DNA from: an uncultured Collinsella sp.
GTDB taxonomy: Bacteria; Actinomycetota; Coriobacteriia; Coriobacteriales; Coriobacteriaceae
Reading direction: 5' to 3'
DNA: 64,000 nucleotides
NCBI GenBank assembly: GCA_900768435.1
Contig: CAAGCW010000008.1
Coordinates: 1-64,000, forward strand
Made by a program: the position numbers and the translations under genes. Below are positions 1-8,487 of the stretch, piece by piece (positions within the stretch are counted from its first letter, which is position 1; the number at the start of each line of letters is the position of its first letter). The notes beneath the pieces were generated by a model. It was not told the DNA's origin. It made no database searches and saw only the letters and a list, made by a program, of their open reading frames with translations.

Positions 1-12
1 CAGGGTATCGGA

Positions 13-52
13 TTCCCATATTCATCCGTACATGTACGGATGAATATGGGAA
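13..52. repeat. 40-bp perfect palindrome upstream of lexA
   Basis: Positions 13-32 are the exact reverse complement of 33-52, with no spacer and no mismatch; the dyad centre is at 32/33 in GTACATGTAC. There is no T-run on either side, so it is not an ordinary intrinsic terminator. It could be a protein operator, a cruciform-forming site, or the end of something lying to the left of the window. The palindrome is read directly; its role is unknown. Confidence 0.85.
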
Positions 53-131
53 GTGTTCGGATGAGGTTGCTAATCAAGGGTTTTGCTGAGAACAGTTTTA
101 TCAAGCCGCGCGGACAAAAATGTCTAGCGCG

Positions 132-145
132 AGAACGAATGTTCG
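132..145. promoter_or_regulatory. LexA box 1 of lexA
   Basis: AGAACGAATGTTCG fits the Gram-positive/actinobacterial SOS box, GAAC-N4-GTTC. It is the first of three boxes between the palindrome and lexA, as expected for autorepression. The AT-rich stretch just downstream (about 148-156, containing TATTAT) could be the -10 element. Confidence 0.85.
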
Positions 146-159
146 GTTATTATTATCTT

Positions 160-173
160 CGAACAGTTGTTCC
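160..173. promoter_or_regulatory. LexA box 2 of lexA
   Basis: CGAACAGTTGTTCC keeps the full GAAC-N4-GTTC core. It begins 28 bp after the start of box 1, so the centres are 28 bp apart, under three helical turns, which would allow two LexA dimers on a similar DNA face. Confidence 0.85.
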
Positions 174-187
174 TGTCAAGCAAAATT

Positions 188-201
188 CGAACATTTGTTT
201 G
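188..201. promoter_or_regulatory. LexA box 3 of lexA (one mismatch)
   Basis: CGAACATTTGTTTG matches GAAC-N4-GTTC except for the last core base. It lies 28 bp from box 2, so the three boxes are evenly spaced at 28 bp. It ends 23 bp before the lexA start and would overlap the transcribed leader. Confidence 0.7.
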
Positions 202-224
202 ACATGGGTAGAGAGGATGCCCTG

Positions 225-869
225 ATGGCTCGCAAAATTACCAAGCGTCAGCAGCAAATTTACGACTTCATCAAGGAATATCAGCAGGAGAAGGGTTATC
301 CGCCCAGCGTGCGCGAGATGGCTTCTGCCGTGGGCCTTTCCTCCCCCAGCACCGTGCACGCCCATCTCTCTGCCCTGGAGGCGCGCGGGCTACTCAAGCG
401 TGATGCCACCAAACCGCGCGCCCTGGAACTCTTTAACGAGGATGGTTCCTCTGTCTCAATTTCCAAATCTGACGAGCCCACCGCACCTCGCGGAACGGTC
501 TCGCTACCGCTCGTTGGTCGCGTCGCGGCTGGGATTCCCATTCTGGCAGAGCAGAATATCGAAGACACGTTTACTATCCCGACCGAAATCGCCACTGATC
601 AAGGTTCCTTTATCCTTGAGGTGCATGGGAGCTCAATGATCAATGTCGGCATCTTCAATGGCGATTACATCATCGTCCGTGAACAAAAGAGTGCCATGAA
701 CGGCGAAATTGTCGTGGCCATGATTGATGGTTCGGCGACCGTCAAGACGTTCTACAAGGAGCAGGGGCGTGTGCGCTTGCAGCCCGAGAACGACACCATG
801 GAACCTATCTATGCAACGAATCCCGTTATTTTGGGCAAAGTCGTCGGCTTGATGCGCCGGTTCTCGTAA
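225..869 (+). CDS. lexA: LexA, SOS-response transcriptional repressor
   Basis: LexA represses the SOS regulon and cleaves itself when stimulated by RecA filaments. The 214-residue product starts MARKITKRQQQIYDFI, the LexA winged-helix N-terminus, and continues with SVREMASAVGLSSPSTVHAHL as the recognition region. The Ala-Gly cleavage site is in VGRVAAGIPI. The catalytic serine is in HGSSMINVGIFNGDYIIV; the residue before it is Ser where Asp is usual (GDSM). The catalytic lysine is in ATVKTFY. The ATG at 225 was chosen over the longer reading from 120 because that would run through the LexA boxes, and GAGAGG lies just upstream. The three upstream boxes imply autorepression, and recA in this window carries the same box. 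Confidence 0.96.
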   Translation: MARKITKRQQQIYDFIKEYQQEKGYPPSVREMASAVGLSSPSTVHAHLSALEARGLLKRDATKPRALELFNEDGSSVSISKSDEPTAPRGTVSLPLVGRVAAGIPILAEQNIEDTFTIPTEIATDQGSFILEVHGSSMINVGIFNGDYIIVREQKSAMNGEIVVAMIDGSATVKTFYKEQGRVRLQPENDTMEPIYATNPVILGKVVGLMRRFS

Positions 870-1573
870 TGCAAAAACGCATAACCATCTTTGATACCGT
901 CCGCGGGTTTACGATGATTTCTATGGCAGGTTTTCACGCTTGCTATGATCTCGCCTACCTGTACGGCTGGGATATGCCTTGGTTTACCCAGACTGTCTTT
1001 CAAGACGTCTGGCGCGCCAGCATCAGCTGGGTATTTTTGTTTATCGCGGGTTGGATGTGCACGCTCTCACGCAACAATGCCAAACGAGCGGCTAAGTACG
1101 CTGCCGCAGCTTTGGTCGTCTGGATCGCAACAACGCTCGTATCGGTCGACGATTCAGTGAACTTTGGCATCATTTATTGCATGGCGGTGTGCACCGCGGT
1201 GGTTGCGTTCACCCGTCCGTTACTCCAAAAATTACCGGGCTCGTGGGGCATCGCAGCGTGCCTTGTTCTTTTTGCCCTAACCTGGGGCATTCCAAAGGCG
1301 GTCTACCCACTCCCCTACCTGGCATGGCTTGGATTCCCAGGCCCGGGTTTTGTTTCGGGAGATTACTATCCGCTCATACCGTTTGTCTTTATGTACCTTA
1401 CCGGCTTTTTTGCTGCCCAGGCAGCACAAGCATCAAGTCTCGAAGCGCCAGCATGGGCATACGCCAATCCTATCCCGGCGCTCGCAGTCCTGGGTCGGCA
1501 TGCCTTACCGTTCTACCTGCTCCATCAGCCAGTCATTCTAGGCGTGCTAGAAATCGTTTATTCCGTACGATAG
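869..1573 (+). CDS. Heparan-alpha-glucosaminide N-acetyltransferase-like (DUF1624) membrane protein
   Basis: A 234-residue polytopic membrane protein with about seven hydrophobic segments. The N-terminus (ITIFDTVRGFTMISM, then FLFIAGWMCTLSR) resembles the catalytic domain of HGSNAT/DUF1624 acyltransferases, and the C-terminus HALPFYLLHQPVILGVL is typical of this and related membrane acyltransferases. The substrate cannot be told. Its ATG overlaps the lexA stop in TAATG, so it is probably co-translated with lexA and may be SOS-regulated. Its 3' end overlaps the convergent hflX gene by 16 bp. Function by family resemblance only. Confidence 0.8.
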   Translation: MQKRITIFDTVRGFTMISMAGFHACYDLAYLYGWDMPWFTQTVFQDVWRASISWVFLFIAGWMCTLSRNNAKRAAKYAAAALVVWIATTLVSVDDSVNFGIIYCMAVCTAVVAFTRPLLQKLPGSWGIAACLVLFALTWGIPKAVYPLPYLAWLGFPGPGFVSGDYYPLIPFVFMYLTGFFAAQAAQASSLEAPAWAYANPIPALAVLGRHALPFYLLHQPVILGVLEIVYSVR

Positions 1574-2847
1574 CGCTCGAGCCGCGGTGCAATACGAGCC
1601 GGCAACTTCGCCACAATGCGAACGCCGTCCTCGAGATATTCCTCATGCAGAAGGGTTCCCTGCTCATGCACCAGCGTGATGAGAGCGCCCTCGCGATACG
1701 GGATATCAGCGGAGAGCAACACATCGGTGGCAGCTGCCTCGCGAGCAATCCGGTCGACGAGATCGTCGAGCCCCTCGCCCGTTTGGGCCGAGAACAGAAC
1801 GGCCTCCGGATAGCGACGACGGAAACTCAATCGATCGACGCTATCGAGAAGATCGATTTTATTGAATACGGTCAGCGTTAAACGCTCTCCGGCGCCGATC
1901 TCATCAAGCACGCGGTCGACAGCCTCCAGCTGCCGCTCATAGTCCTCGTCAGACGCATCTACGACTTTGAGAATTAGATCGGCACCCAAAACCTCGGACA
2001 GCGTCGATTTAAAGGCATCGACCAGACCATGGGGCAACTTTTGAATAAAGCCGACGGTATCGGTAATCGTCATGCCGCGACCGCCGGGCAGACGATACGA
2101 ACGCGTCGTCGGGTCGAGCGTAGCAAACAGCTTGTCCTGCGAAAGTACCGTAGAGCCGGTCAGACGATTGAGTAACGTCGATTTACCGGCATTGGTATAA
2201 CCGGCTAACGCGACGCGAAACGCCGGGGACTCAATGCGACTCTTGGATTGAACATCGCGACGCTGTTCAACCTGCTTGAGCTCACGACGAAGCGCAGCGA
2301 TCTTATTACGAATGAGGCGACGGTCGACCTCGAGCTGACTTTCGCCCTGACCAAAACGTGAGCCGATGCCGCCGCGCGTCTGCTCCTTAGCGAGATGGCT
2401 CCACATGCCACGCAGGCGAGGCAACAAATATTGAAGCTGTGCCAGCTGTACCTGCAGGCGTCCCTCACGCGTCTGAGCATGCAGGCCAAAGATATCCAGG
2501 ATCAGTGCAGTACGATCGATAATCTTTACCGGCTCGCCCACGGCTTTCTCCAAATAGGATTGCTGCGAGGGGGTCAGGTCGTCGTCAAAAATAACGACAT
2601 CGGCATCCATGCGATGCACCAGGCCGCACAGCTCTTCAACCTTACCGGAACCGATAAACGATTTAGGATACGGCTTTACCAAACGCTGCGACAAGCGTGC
2701 CACGCACTGGGCACCAGCTGTGTGGGCAAGACGCTCCAGCTCATCAAGCGAGCGATCGAGCGGCCATGCATTGTCGCGCCACTCAACACCAACTAAAATG
2801 GCACGCTCGGGCTCGGGTGCCGTGGGAACAAGGGGGAAACGGGGCAT
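1558..2847 (-). CDS. hflX: HflX, ribosome-associated GTPase
   Basis: HflX binds the 50S subunit and splits or rescues stalled ribosomes under stress. The 429-residue protein has the N-terminal HflX domain (about 1-185, with VVIFDDDLTPSQQ), a coiled linker rich in R/E/Q, then a G domain with P-loop GYTNAGKSTLLNRL, G3 DTVGFIQKLP and G4 NKID. It is the last gene of miaB-miaA-hflX. Its ATG overlaps the miaA stop in TAATG, and the miaA-hflX pairing is conserved in many bacteria. The convergent membrane-protein gene overlaps its 3' end, and no terminator is visible there. Confidence 0.95.
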   Translation of the reverse strand: MPRFPLVPTAPEPERAILVGVEWRDNAWPLDRSLDELERLAHTAGAQCVARLSQRLVKPYPKSFIGSGKVEELCGLVHRMDADVVIFDDDLTPSQQSYLEKAVGEPVKIIDRTALILDIFGLHAQTREGRLQVQLAQLQYLLPRLRGMWSHLAKEQTRGGIGSRFGQGESQLEVDRRLIRNKIAALRRELKQVEQRRDVQSKSRIESPAFRVALAGYTNAGKSTLLNRLTGSTVLSQDKLFATLDPTTRSYRLPGGRGMTITDTVGFIQKLPHGLVDAFKSTLSEVLGADLILKVVDASDEDYERQLEAVDRVLDEIGAGERLTLTVFNKIDLLDSVDRLSFRRRYPEAVLFSAQTGEGLDDLVDRIAREAAATDVLLSADIPYREGALITLVHEQGTLLHEEYLEDGVRIVAKLPARIAPRLERYRTE

Positions 2848-3785
2848 TAGGCAGCCTCAATACGATGCAGGATATCCTCAACGACCTCATCGATCGTACA
2901 TTCATCCATATCAAACCACACGATACGGTCATCGCGCTTAAACCACGAAAGCTGACGCTTGGCATAACGACGCGAACGCATCTTAATGAGTTCGCGAGCC
3001 TCATCCATGCTCATCACGCCATTGAAAGCATCAATGATCTCTTTATAGCCAATTGCCTGCATCGACGTCAGGGCATCTCCCAGCCCCTGGCCCATAAGAC
3101 CGCGGACCTCATCGACAAGACCCTGCTCAAACATCAGATCGACGCGCTGGTTAATGCGCTCGTAGAGCACCTCGCGATTACGCGTCAGACCAAACCATAG
3201 GGCATGATAATGCTCGTGCGGAACACTAAACTGCGACTTTTGCTGCGCATAGGAGACGCCATCATCATGCATCTCGAGCGCACGAATCACACGGCGCACG
3301 TTATGGGGATGAATAACAGCAGCCGATTCTGGATCGCGCTCGGCAAGCAAGGCATGCAGTTCTTCCTCGCCAATACGCTCGGCAAGCTCCTGATAGCCCG
3401 CACGACGATCGTCCTCAAGTTCACCCGAGGGAAAGTCCATCTCATCGAGGGCGGCCTTGAGATACAGCCCCGTACCTCCGCAAAAAACCGGCAGGCAACC
3501 CGAACCAAGGAGACGTTCAACATGCGCGCGAGCGTCGGCCTGATAAAGCGCAGCAGAATACGCCACGCCCGGCTCTACAATGTCGACGAGACGCAGCGGC
3601 GCCGTGCACTCATCGGGCGCCATCTTTGCGGTACCGATGTCCATGCCACGATAGATTTGCATCGCATCGCACGACAGCACTTCGGACGAAAGACGAGCTG
3701 CCAAACGGTCGGCAACATCACTCTTACCAACCGCCGTCGGACCGACGATCGCAACGGCGGAAAGACCTGCCCCGGGAGAAACCAT
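2847..3785 (-). CDS. miaA: MiaA, tRNA dimethylallyltransferase
   Basis: Transfers a dimethylallyl group to N6 of A37 in tRNAs reading UNN codons, making i6A, the substrate of MiaB next door. 312 residues, a usual length. The P-loop is GPTAVGKSD near the N-terminus, followed by SCDAMQIYRGMDIGTAK, the substrate-binding DxxQxYRxMDIGTAK motif, and VFCGGTGLYLKA. The start codon overlaps the miaB stop (TAATG), giving a translationally coupled two-step modification pathway. Confidence 0.96.
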   Translation of the reverse strand: MVSPGAGLSAVAIVGPTAVGKSDVADRLAARLSSEVLSCDAMQIYRGMDIGTAKMAPDECTAPLRLVDIVEPGVAYSAALYQADARAHVERLLGSGCLPVFCGGTGLYLKAALDEMDFPSGELEDDRRAGYQELAERIGEEELHALLAERDPESAAVIHPHNVRRVIRALEMHDDGVSYAQQKSQFSVPHEHYHALWFGLTRNREVLYERINQRVDLMFEQGLVDEVRGLMGQGLGDALTSMQAIGYKEIIDAFNGVMSMDEARELIKMRSRRYAKRQLSWFKRDDRIVWFDMDECTIDEVVEDILHRIEAA

Positions 3786-5161
3786 TAGCGCGGCTCGCCC
3801 ACAACGGAACCGGACAAATACCAGGTCTTGGCAACGTCAACGTCAACATCAACGATCTTGCCAACAAGCTGATCGATGCTGTAACCCTCGGGGATAGGCG
3901 CATGCACGGTCTGATTCTTGGGACTCTTGCCCAGCAGGACCGCATCGTTCTTTTTACTCGTTCCCTCAATGAGCGCGGGAACCACAGTATGAAGCTCGCC
4001 CTGGTTATACTCGTGTGCCGTGGTCTCGATAACCTTAACCAGGCGATTGAAACGCTCGAGAATAACCTCATGCGGCGTAGGATCGTCAATCTCGGCGGCC
4101 GGGGTACCGGCGCGCTTGGAATAGATGAAGGTATAGGCCTGAGCATAGCGGACCGTCTCGGCAAGTGAGAGCGTCTGCTCAAAGTCTTCTTCAGTCTCGC
4201 CCGGGAAGCCAACGATAATGTCGGTCGAGAGCGCGATATCGGGCATGCGGTTGCGAATGCGATCGACAAGGCCCAGATAGTCCTCGCGTGTATAACGGCG
4301 ATTCATCTCTTTGAGGATCCGCGTCGAACCGGACTGGACGGCCAAGTGCAACTGCGGCATAACGGCAGGCGTCTCGGCCATGGCGTCGATGGTCTCGGGC
4401 AACAGGTCCTTGGGATGCGAAGACGTAAAGAAGATGCGCTCCACGCCCGTATCGCCCACGGCACGCAGCAGATCGGCAAAACGCGGCTTGCCAAACAGAT
4501 CGCGACCATATGAGTTAACGTTTTGGCCCAGCAGCGTAATCTCACGCACGCCCTGGCGCACCAAACCGGTCACCTCGTCGACAATCTCCTCGAAGGGGCG
4601 GCTCTTTTCGCGACCGCGCACGTACGGCACGATACAATAGGTGCAGAAATTATTGCAGCCCGTCATGATGGGCACCCAGGCGTGATACTGGGTCTCGCGA
4701 TGCCACGGCATGCTCATGGCGTCCGTATCCTCATGCTCATTGGTGCGGATATGACGCTTACCATCAAGGAACGCCTCGGCAATGAGCTCGGCCACATGCG
4801 CGATGGAATGCGTGCCAAAGATGACATTGACGTTATCGACGTTGGTGAGCAGGCCCTCGCCATCGCGCTGCGCGATGCAGCCACCAACGGCAACCACGCG
4901 CTTGCCCGAAGGCGAAGGCGGCAGGCTTTTGCAGGAATTGCACTGACCGTACAGGCGAGTATCGGCGGCCTCACGCACGCAGCACGTCATGAAGACAACG
5001 ATATCGGCATGTGCAGGATCGAGCGCCATGAGGCAGCCATACGAATCAAGCAGACCGCTCACACGCTCGGAGTCGTGCTGATTCATCTGGCAGCCAAAGG
5101 TGCGGATAAAGTAGGTTTTACCGGCAAGAATATCGCGTACGGAACGCTGGTCCATGTGCAT
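3785..5161 (-). CDS. miaB: MiaB, tRNA-2-methylthio-N6-dimethylallyladenosine synthase
   Basis: Radical-SAM methylthiotransferase that converts i6A37 to ms2i6A37. 458 residues: UPF0004 domain with FGCQMNQHDSE and further Cys ligands (FMTCCVREAAD, VGGCIAQRDG); radical-SAM core with CNNFCTYCIVPYVRGREKS; C-terminal TRAM domain ending near VAKTWYLSG. The ATG at 5161 has AGGACTT upstream; a second ATG two codons later is possible. One of three methylthiotransferase paralogues in the window (with rimO and mtaB), recognised as MiaB by its CQMN signature and the miaA partner. Confidence 0.95.
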   Translation of the reverse strand: MHMDQRSVRDILAGKTYFIRTFGCQMNQHDSERVSGLLDSYGCLMALDPAHADIVVFMTCCVREAADTRLYGQCNSCKSLPPSPSGKRVVAVGGCIAQRDGEGLLTNVDNVNVIFGTHSIAHVAELIAEAFLDGKRHIRTNEHEDTDAMSMPWHRETQYHAWVPIMTGCNNFCTYCIVPYVRGREKSRPFEEIVDEVTGLVRQGVREITLLGQNVNSYGRDLFGKPRFADLLRAVGDTGVERIFFTSSHPKDLLPETIDAMAETPAVMPQLHLAVQSGSTRILKEMNRRYTREDYLGLVDRIRNRMPDIALSTDIIVGFPGETEEDFEQTLSLAETVRYAQAYTFIYSKRAGTPAAEIDDPTPHEVILERFNRLVKVIETTAHEYNQGELHTVVPALIEGTSKKNDAVLLGKSPKNQTVHAPIPEGYSIDQLVGKIVDVDVDVAKTWYLSGSVVGEPR

Positions 5162-5200
5162 AAGTCCTAACGATGGGGAGCGAAACGGGGCAAGCAGAAG

Positions 5201-5518
5201 CTATGCCACAGGCTTAACATCATCCATGACGACGTTATCCATAGCAGCTCGATTAATCTGGTGAACGTAGATAGAAAGGCGGATGGCCGTGCGCGACTCC
5301 CCGTTAATGAGGATGTCGGAGAACACGGGTGCGCAGGAAATATCAAAACCGGTTGGAATCAAAAAACCGCGCGCGATAGCAACGGCCTTAATGGCCTGGT
5401 TGACGGCACCGGCGCCGACACACTGGATGTTGACGGGTACACCATCCTTGACCATGCCGGCGATGGCGCCGGCAACGGACGCGGGCGATGATTTGCTTGA
5501 TACCTTCAGGCAATCCAT
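5201..5518 (-). CDS. spoVS: SpoVS-family protein
   Basis: Small (105 residues) stage V sporulation protein S family member, a putative nucleic-acid-binding (Alba-like fold) protein. Conserved signature: MDCLKVSSKSSPASVAGAIA, then GAGAVNQAIKAVAIARGFL and TAIRLSIYVHQ. The ATG at 5518 is chosen because AGGAG sits 7 bases upstream and the family begins at this point; a longer reading to 5593 has no support. Nothing else in the window suggests sporulation, so a housekeeping role is more likely. The rny-spoVS neighbourhood is conserved in Bacillus; here a GHKL ATPase lies between them. Confidence 0.92.
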   Translation of the reverse strand: MDCLKVSSKSSPASVAGAIAGMVKDGVPVNIQCVGAGAVNQAIKAVAIARGFLIPTGFDISCAPVFSDILINGESRTAIRLSIYVHQINRAAMDNVVMDDVKPVA

Positions 5519-5592
5519 GAAGAAACTCCTGCATTTAAAAGTACGTTTTAACTGCAATAACTGTATCGTACCGAGTGGACTCGGTAAAGGCA

Positions 5593-6678
5593 CTATTCCT
5601 CTTTGGCAAGATCAAAGGTCACGGTGATTCGATCACGCGAAACACGAATCTTTGGGTCACCGCAAAGGTTGAGATAGTACCGGGCAGCAAGGTCATTAAA
5701 GTCGCGCTCCACAGCACGCGAAAACTGTGCCATGTCATCCTTGGCAATACGTAGCCCGCGACGATCCTTCGCGAGATCGACAGGAGCCGGCGCATGCGAG
5801 GACGAATCACGCTCGCGCAGCAGACGCGCGGTCACACCGCGAACGGGCTTAATCTGCCCTGCCAAAATGCGATGGGCCGTGCGCTCGGACATCTCAAGAC
5901 CCAAACCCGAACAGATACGGATAAAGTCCTCGGCATCAGAAGCAAGGCCTAAACGATCGACAACCGGAAGCTCGCTCTCGTCATCAATGAACAGGAGACG
6001 AGACGTATCAAGCCGGCTTGACGCCTGAGCATAAAGGGTCGCGGCAATCTCAGACGGAGAACCAAGATAGACATCGCAACCACGCAACTCCTCGAGCGCA
6101 AACTCACAAGCAGCGCGAATAATATTATGCGGACCGCGAGCACAGACATAACGTCCGTCCTCATCCTTGACGGCCTGGGGCCAGCTGGACTGATCGGCAC
6201 GCTCACTGAGGCGGTCGGCCGCGACGCTCACCTTAAAGGCTGAACCAAGATCGACACCGGACGTGACCACACAGGCCTCATCGGTGTTCTGCTTGATCGA
6301 AAACAATGCCATGCCACGACCGTGAACGCCCCAACGGTCCATCTTCATGCTCTCGAGCTTGGAGGTAACGCGGGCATCGAAGATTCGCTCTTGCATATCC
6401 TGCGGAACGCCCGAACCGTTATCCAGAAAGACAAGCGTGCGGACGCCGTCTTCCTTGGTCGTGGCGAGATAGACCTTGTCGGCGCCGGCATCGCGAGCAT
6501 TACGGAGCATTTCGATGACGATATCCTCGACATGCTGAATGTCGTGCTTTGCCTGGCGCCGCTCGGCCTCCGAAACGCGGAGGCGGACATACCCCTCGCC
6601 AAGGTTCTCCTCGACGCGAAGGTTGCCCTCCCCCGACATCGACGCGATAAATGAGATGAGCTCGTTCGCGTCGCTCAT
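5593..6678 (-). CDS. GHKL-type (HSP90/histidine-kinase fold) ATP-binding protein, role unknown
   Basis: 361 residues with a Bergerat ATP-binding fold: N-box IEMLRNARDAGADKV (about 55-69), G1 box DNGSGVP (86-92) and G2 box GVHGRGMAL (117-125). No phospho-acceptor histidine domain, receiver domain or transmembrane segment is visible, so it is not a classical sensor kinase. The C-terminal half (about 190-361) I cannot assign. It starts 1 base after the rny stop with no good ribosome-binding site, so translation is probably coupled to RNase Y. Position between rny and spoVS hints at a role in RNA metabolism, by context only. Confidence 0.75.
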   Translation of the reverse strand: MSDANELISFIASMSGEGNLRVEENLGEGYVRLRVSEAERRQAKHDIQHVEDIVIEMLRNARDAGADKVYLATTKEDGVRTLVFLDNGSGVPQDMQERIFDARVTSKLESMKMDRWGVHGRGMALFSIKQNTDEACVVTSGVDLGSAFKVSVAADRLSERADQSSWPQAVKDEDGRYVCARGPHNIIRAACEFALEELRGCDVYLGSPSEIAATLYAQASSRLDTSRLLFIDDESELPVVDRLGLASDAEDFIRICSGLGLEMSERTAHRILAGQIKPVRGVTARLLRERDSSSHAPAPVDLAKDRRGLRIAKDDMAQFSRAVERDFNDLAARYYLNLCGDPKIRVSRDRITVTFDLAKEE

Positions 6679-6679
6679 G

Positions 6680-8230
6680 TTATTTAGCGATATCGACAGC
6701 GCGGCTCTCGCGAATCACGACGACGCGCACCTGACCGGGATACTCCATCTCTTCCTCGATCTGATGGGCGATATCGTGAGCCAGGACCGTGGACTGGGCA
6801 TCGGAGATCTTGTCCGGCTGAACCATGACGTGGACCTCGCGACCAGCCTGCATGGCATAGGTACGCTCGACGCCGTCATGGGAGTTGGCGATCTCCTCGA
6901 GCTTCTCAAGACGCTTGATGTAGTTCTCGGCAGACTCGCGACGGGCACCGGGGCGAGAGGCAGAGACAGCATCGGCGGCCTGTACCAGGACATCGAGCAC
7001 CGTGTTGGGGTCGACATCGGCATGGTGAGCCTCGATAGCGTGGACGATAACGGGCTTCTCGCCATAACGGCGGGCCAGCTCGGCGCCGATGACGGCATGC
7101 GGGCCCTCGACATCATGGTCGATTGCCTTGCCCAGGTCATGCAGCAGGCCGGCGCGCTTGGCAGTCACAACGTCCAGACCAAGCTCGGAAGCCATCACGC
7201 CGCACAGATCAGAGACCTCGAGGGAGTGCTGAAGCACGTTCTGACCAAACGAGGTACGGTAGCGCAGGGCACCAAGGGTCTTAACGATCTCGGGGTGCAG
7301 GTCGTGGATGCCGGTATCGAAGGCAGCTTGCTCGCCAGCCTCGCGCACGCGCTGCTGAACCAGGTCGGCGGCCTTGTGATACATCTCCTCGATACGGGCA
7401 GGGTGAATGCGGCCGTCGGCGATGAGGTTCTCGAGGGCGACACGGGCGGTCTCGCGACGGACCGGATCGAAGCTCGAAAGAACGACGGTCTCGGGTGTGT
7501 CGTCGATCACGAGGTTGACGCCGGAAACCTGCTCGAAGGTTCGGATGTTGCGACCCTCGCGACCGATGATACGGCCCTTGAGGTCATCAGAGGGAATGTG
7601 CACGGAGGTAACGGTGACCTCGGCAGTGTGGTCGGCAGCGCAGCGCTGAATCGCCAGAGACAGAATCTCCTGGGCGGTCTTGTGGCACTCGGCGCGAACC
7701 TGCTGCTCGGACTCGCGAATGATCGTGGCGGCCTCGTGGGTGACCTCGCCGCGAACCTTATCGAGGAGCTCCTTGTGGGCGTCCTCGCGGGTAAGGTCGG
7801 CGATACGCTCGAGCTCGGAGGTCTGCTTTGCGCAGAGCTCCTCGAGCTCACGGGAGCGCTTCTCGACCTGACCGGCCTGGCTGGACAGCTGATGCTCGCG
7901 CTTGTCGAGAGCGTCGTTGCGGCGATCGAGGGATTCCTCGCGCTGCATCACGCGGTTCTCGAGCGTACGAATCTCGTTCTTACGCTGCTTGTCCTCGGCC
8001 TCGGCGGCCTGCTTGTTCTTGATGATCTCCTCTTTAGCCTCGAGCAGAGCCTCTTTTTTGAGGGTCTCGGCCTGACGCTTAGCATCACCGATCAGGGACT
8101 CAGCCTGTGCGTGTGCCGACTGGATTTTTTCGTCGGCCTCGTGAAGACTACCCTGCTTGGCGGTGCGCATGTAGGCAATGGCGGCGATGGCACCCAAGAC
8201 GATGCCAACGAGCGCTGCGATGATAGGCAT
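6680..8230 (-). CDS. rny: RNase Y, membrane-anchored endoribonuclease
   Basis: Initiates mRNA decay by 5'-monophosphate-sensitive endonucleolytic cuts, in the membrane. 516 residues: N-terminal transmembrane helix (IIAALVGIVLGAIAAIAYM), long charged coiled coil (about 30-190), KH domain with DLKGRIIGREGRNIRTFE, and HD domain with GLLHDLGKAIDHDVEGPH. The ATG at 8230 is preferred over a GTG at 8236 because GGAG is 5 bases before it, and the GTG would overlap that site. RNase J and PNPase are also in this window, so three principal RNA-decay enzymes are encoded within about 16 kb. Confidence 0.96.
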   Translation of the reverse strand: MPIIAALVGIVLGAIAAIAYMRTAKQGSLHEADEKIQSAHAQAESLIGDAKRQAETLKKEALLEAKEEIIKNKQAAEAEDKQRKNEIRTLENRVMQREESLDRRNDALDKREHQLSSQAGQVEKRSRELEELCAKQTSELERIADLTREDAHKELLDKVRGEVTHEAATIIRESEQQVRAECHKTAQEILSLAIQRCAADHTAEVTVTSVHIPSDDLKGRIIGREGRNIRTFEQVSGVNLVIDDTPETVVLSSFDPVRRETARVALENLIADGRIHPARIEEMYHKAADLVQQRVREAGEQAAFDTGIHDLHPEIVKTLGALRYRTSFGQNVLQHSLEVSDLCGVMASELGLDVVTAKRAGLLHDLGKAIDHDVEGPHAVIGAELARRYGEKPVIVHAIEAHHADVDPNTVLDVLVQAADAVSASRPGARRESAENYIKRLEKLEEIANSHDGVERTYAMQAGREVHVMVQPDKISDAQSTVLAHDIAHQIEEEMEYPGQVRVVVIRESRAVDIAK

Positions 8231-8236
8231 GCTCAC

Positions 8237-8487
8237 TCCTTTTTATGGATTCGTTACACAACAAAGCGAACCGTCCTTACGAACGGCTCGCGACATTTGA
8301 GTAATATGGGCGCAGCTTATGCGGGTCGGATACAGATAAACATATAAACAAACTCATCACAGATGAGCACATATCACAAAGCAAATGACAGTGTTTATCC
8401 TACGTTGAACCACAACAGCTGTCAAATAAATGGCCCCAGCACGGCGGCTAAAACGCGGTGAACGGCAGGGCCACAAAACGCATACGC
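8237..8487 (-). promoter_or_regulatory. recX-rny intergenic region with rny leader hairpin and possible recX terminator
   Basis: Two structures are visible. Next to rny, about 8273-8298 folds as an imperfect hairpin (GCGA-CCGT / ACGG-TCGC arms) in the mRNA leader. Next to recX, 8431-8436 (TGGCCC) pairs with 8468-8473 (GGGCCA) around a GC-rich loop; on the minus strand it is followed by TTTATTT and may terminate recA-recX. I see no clear promoter hexamers for rny. Confidence 0.4.

Noticed and set aside
6539..8347. 602-codon plus-strand frame over rny
   Set aside because: Antisense shadow of RNase Y with no motif and no promoter or ribosome-binding site.
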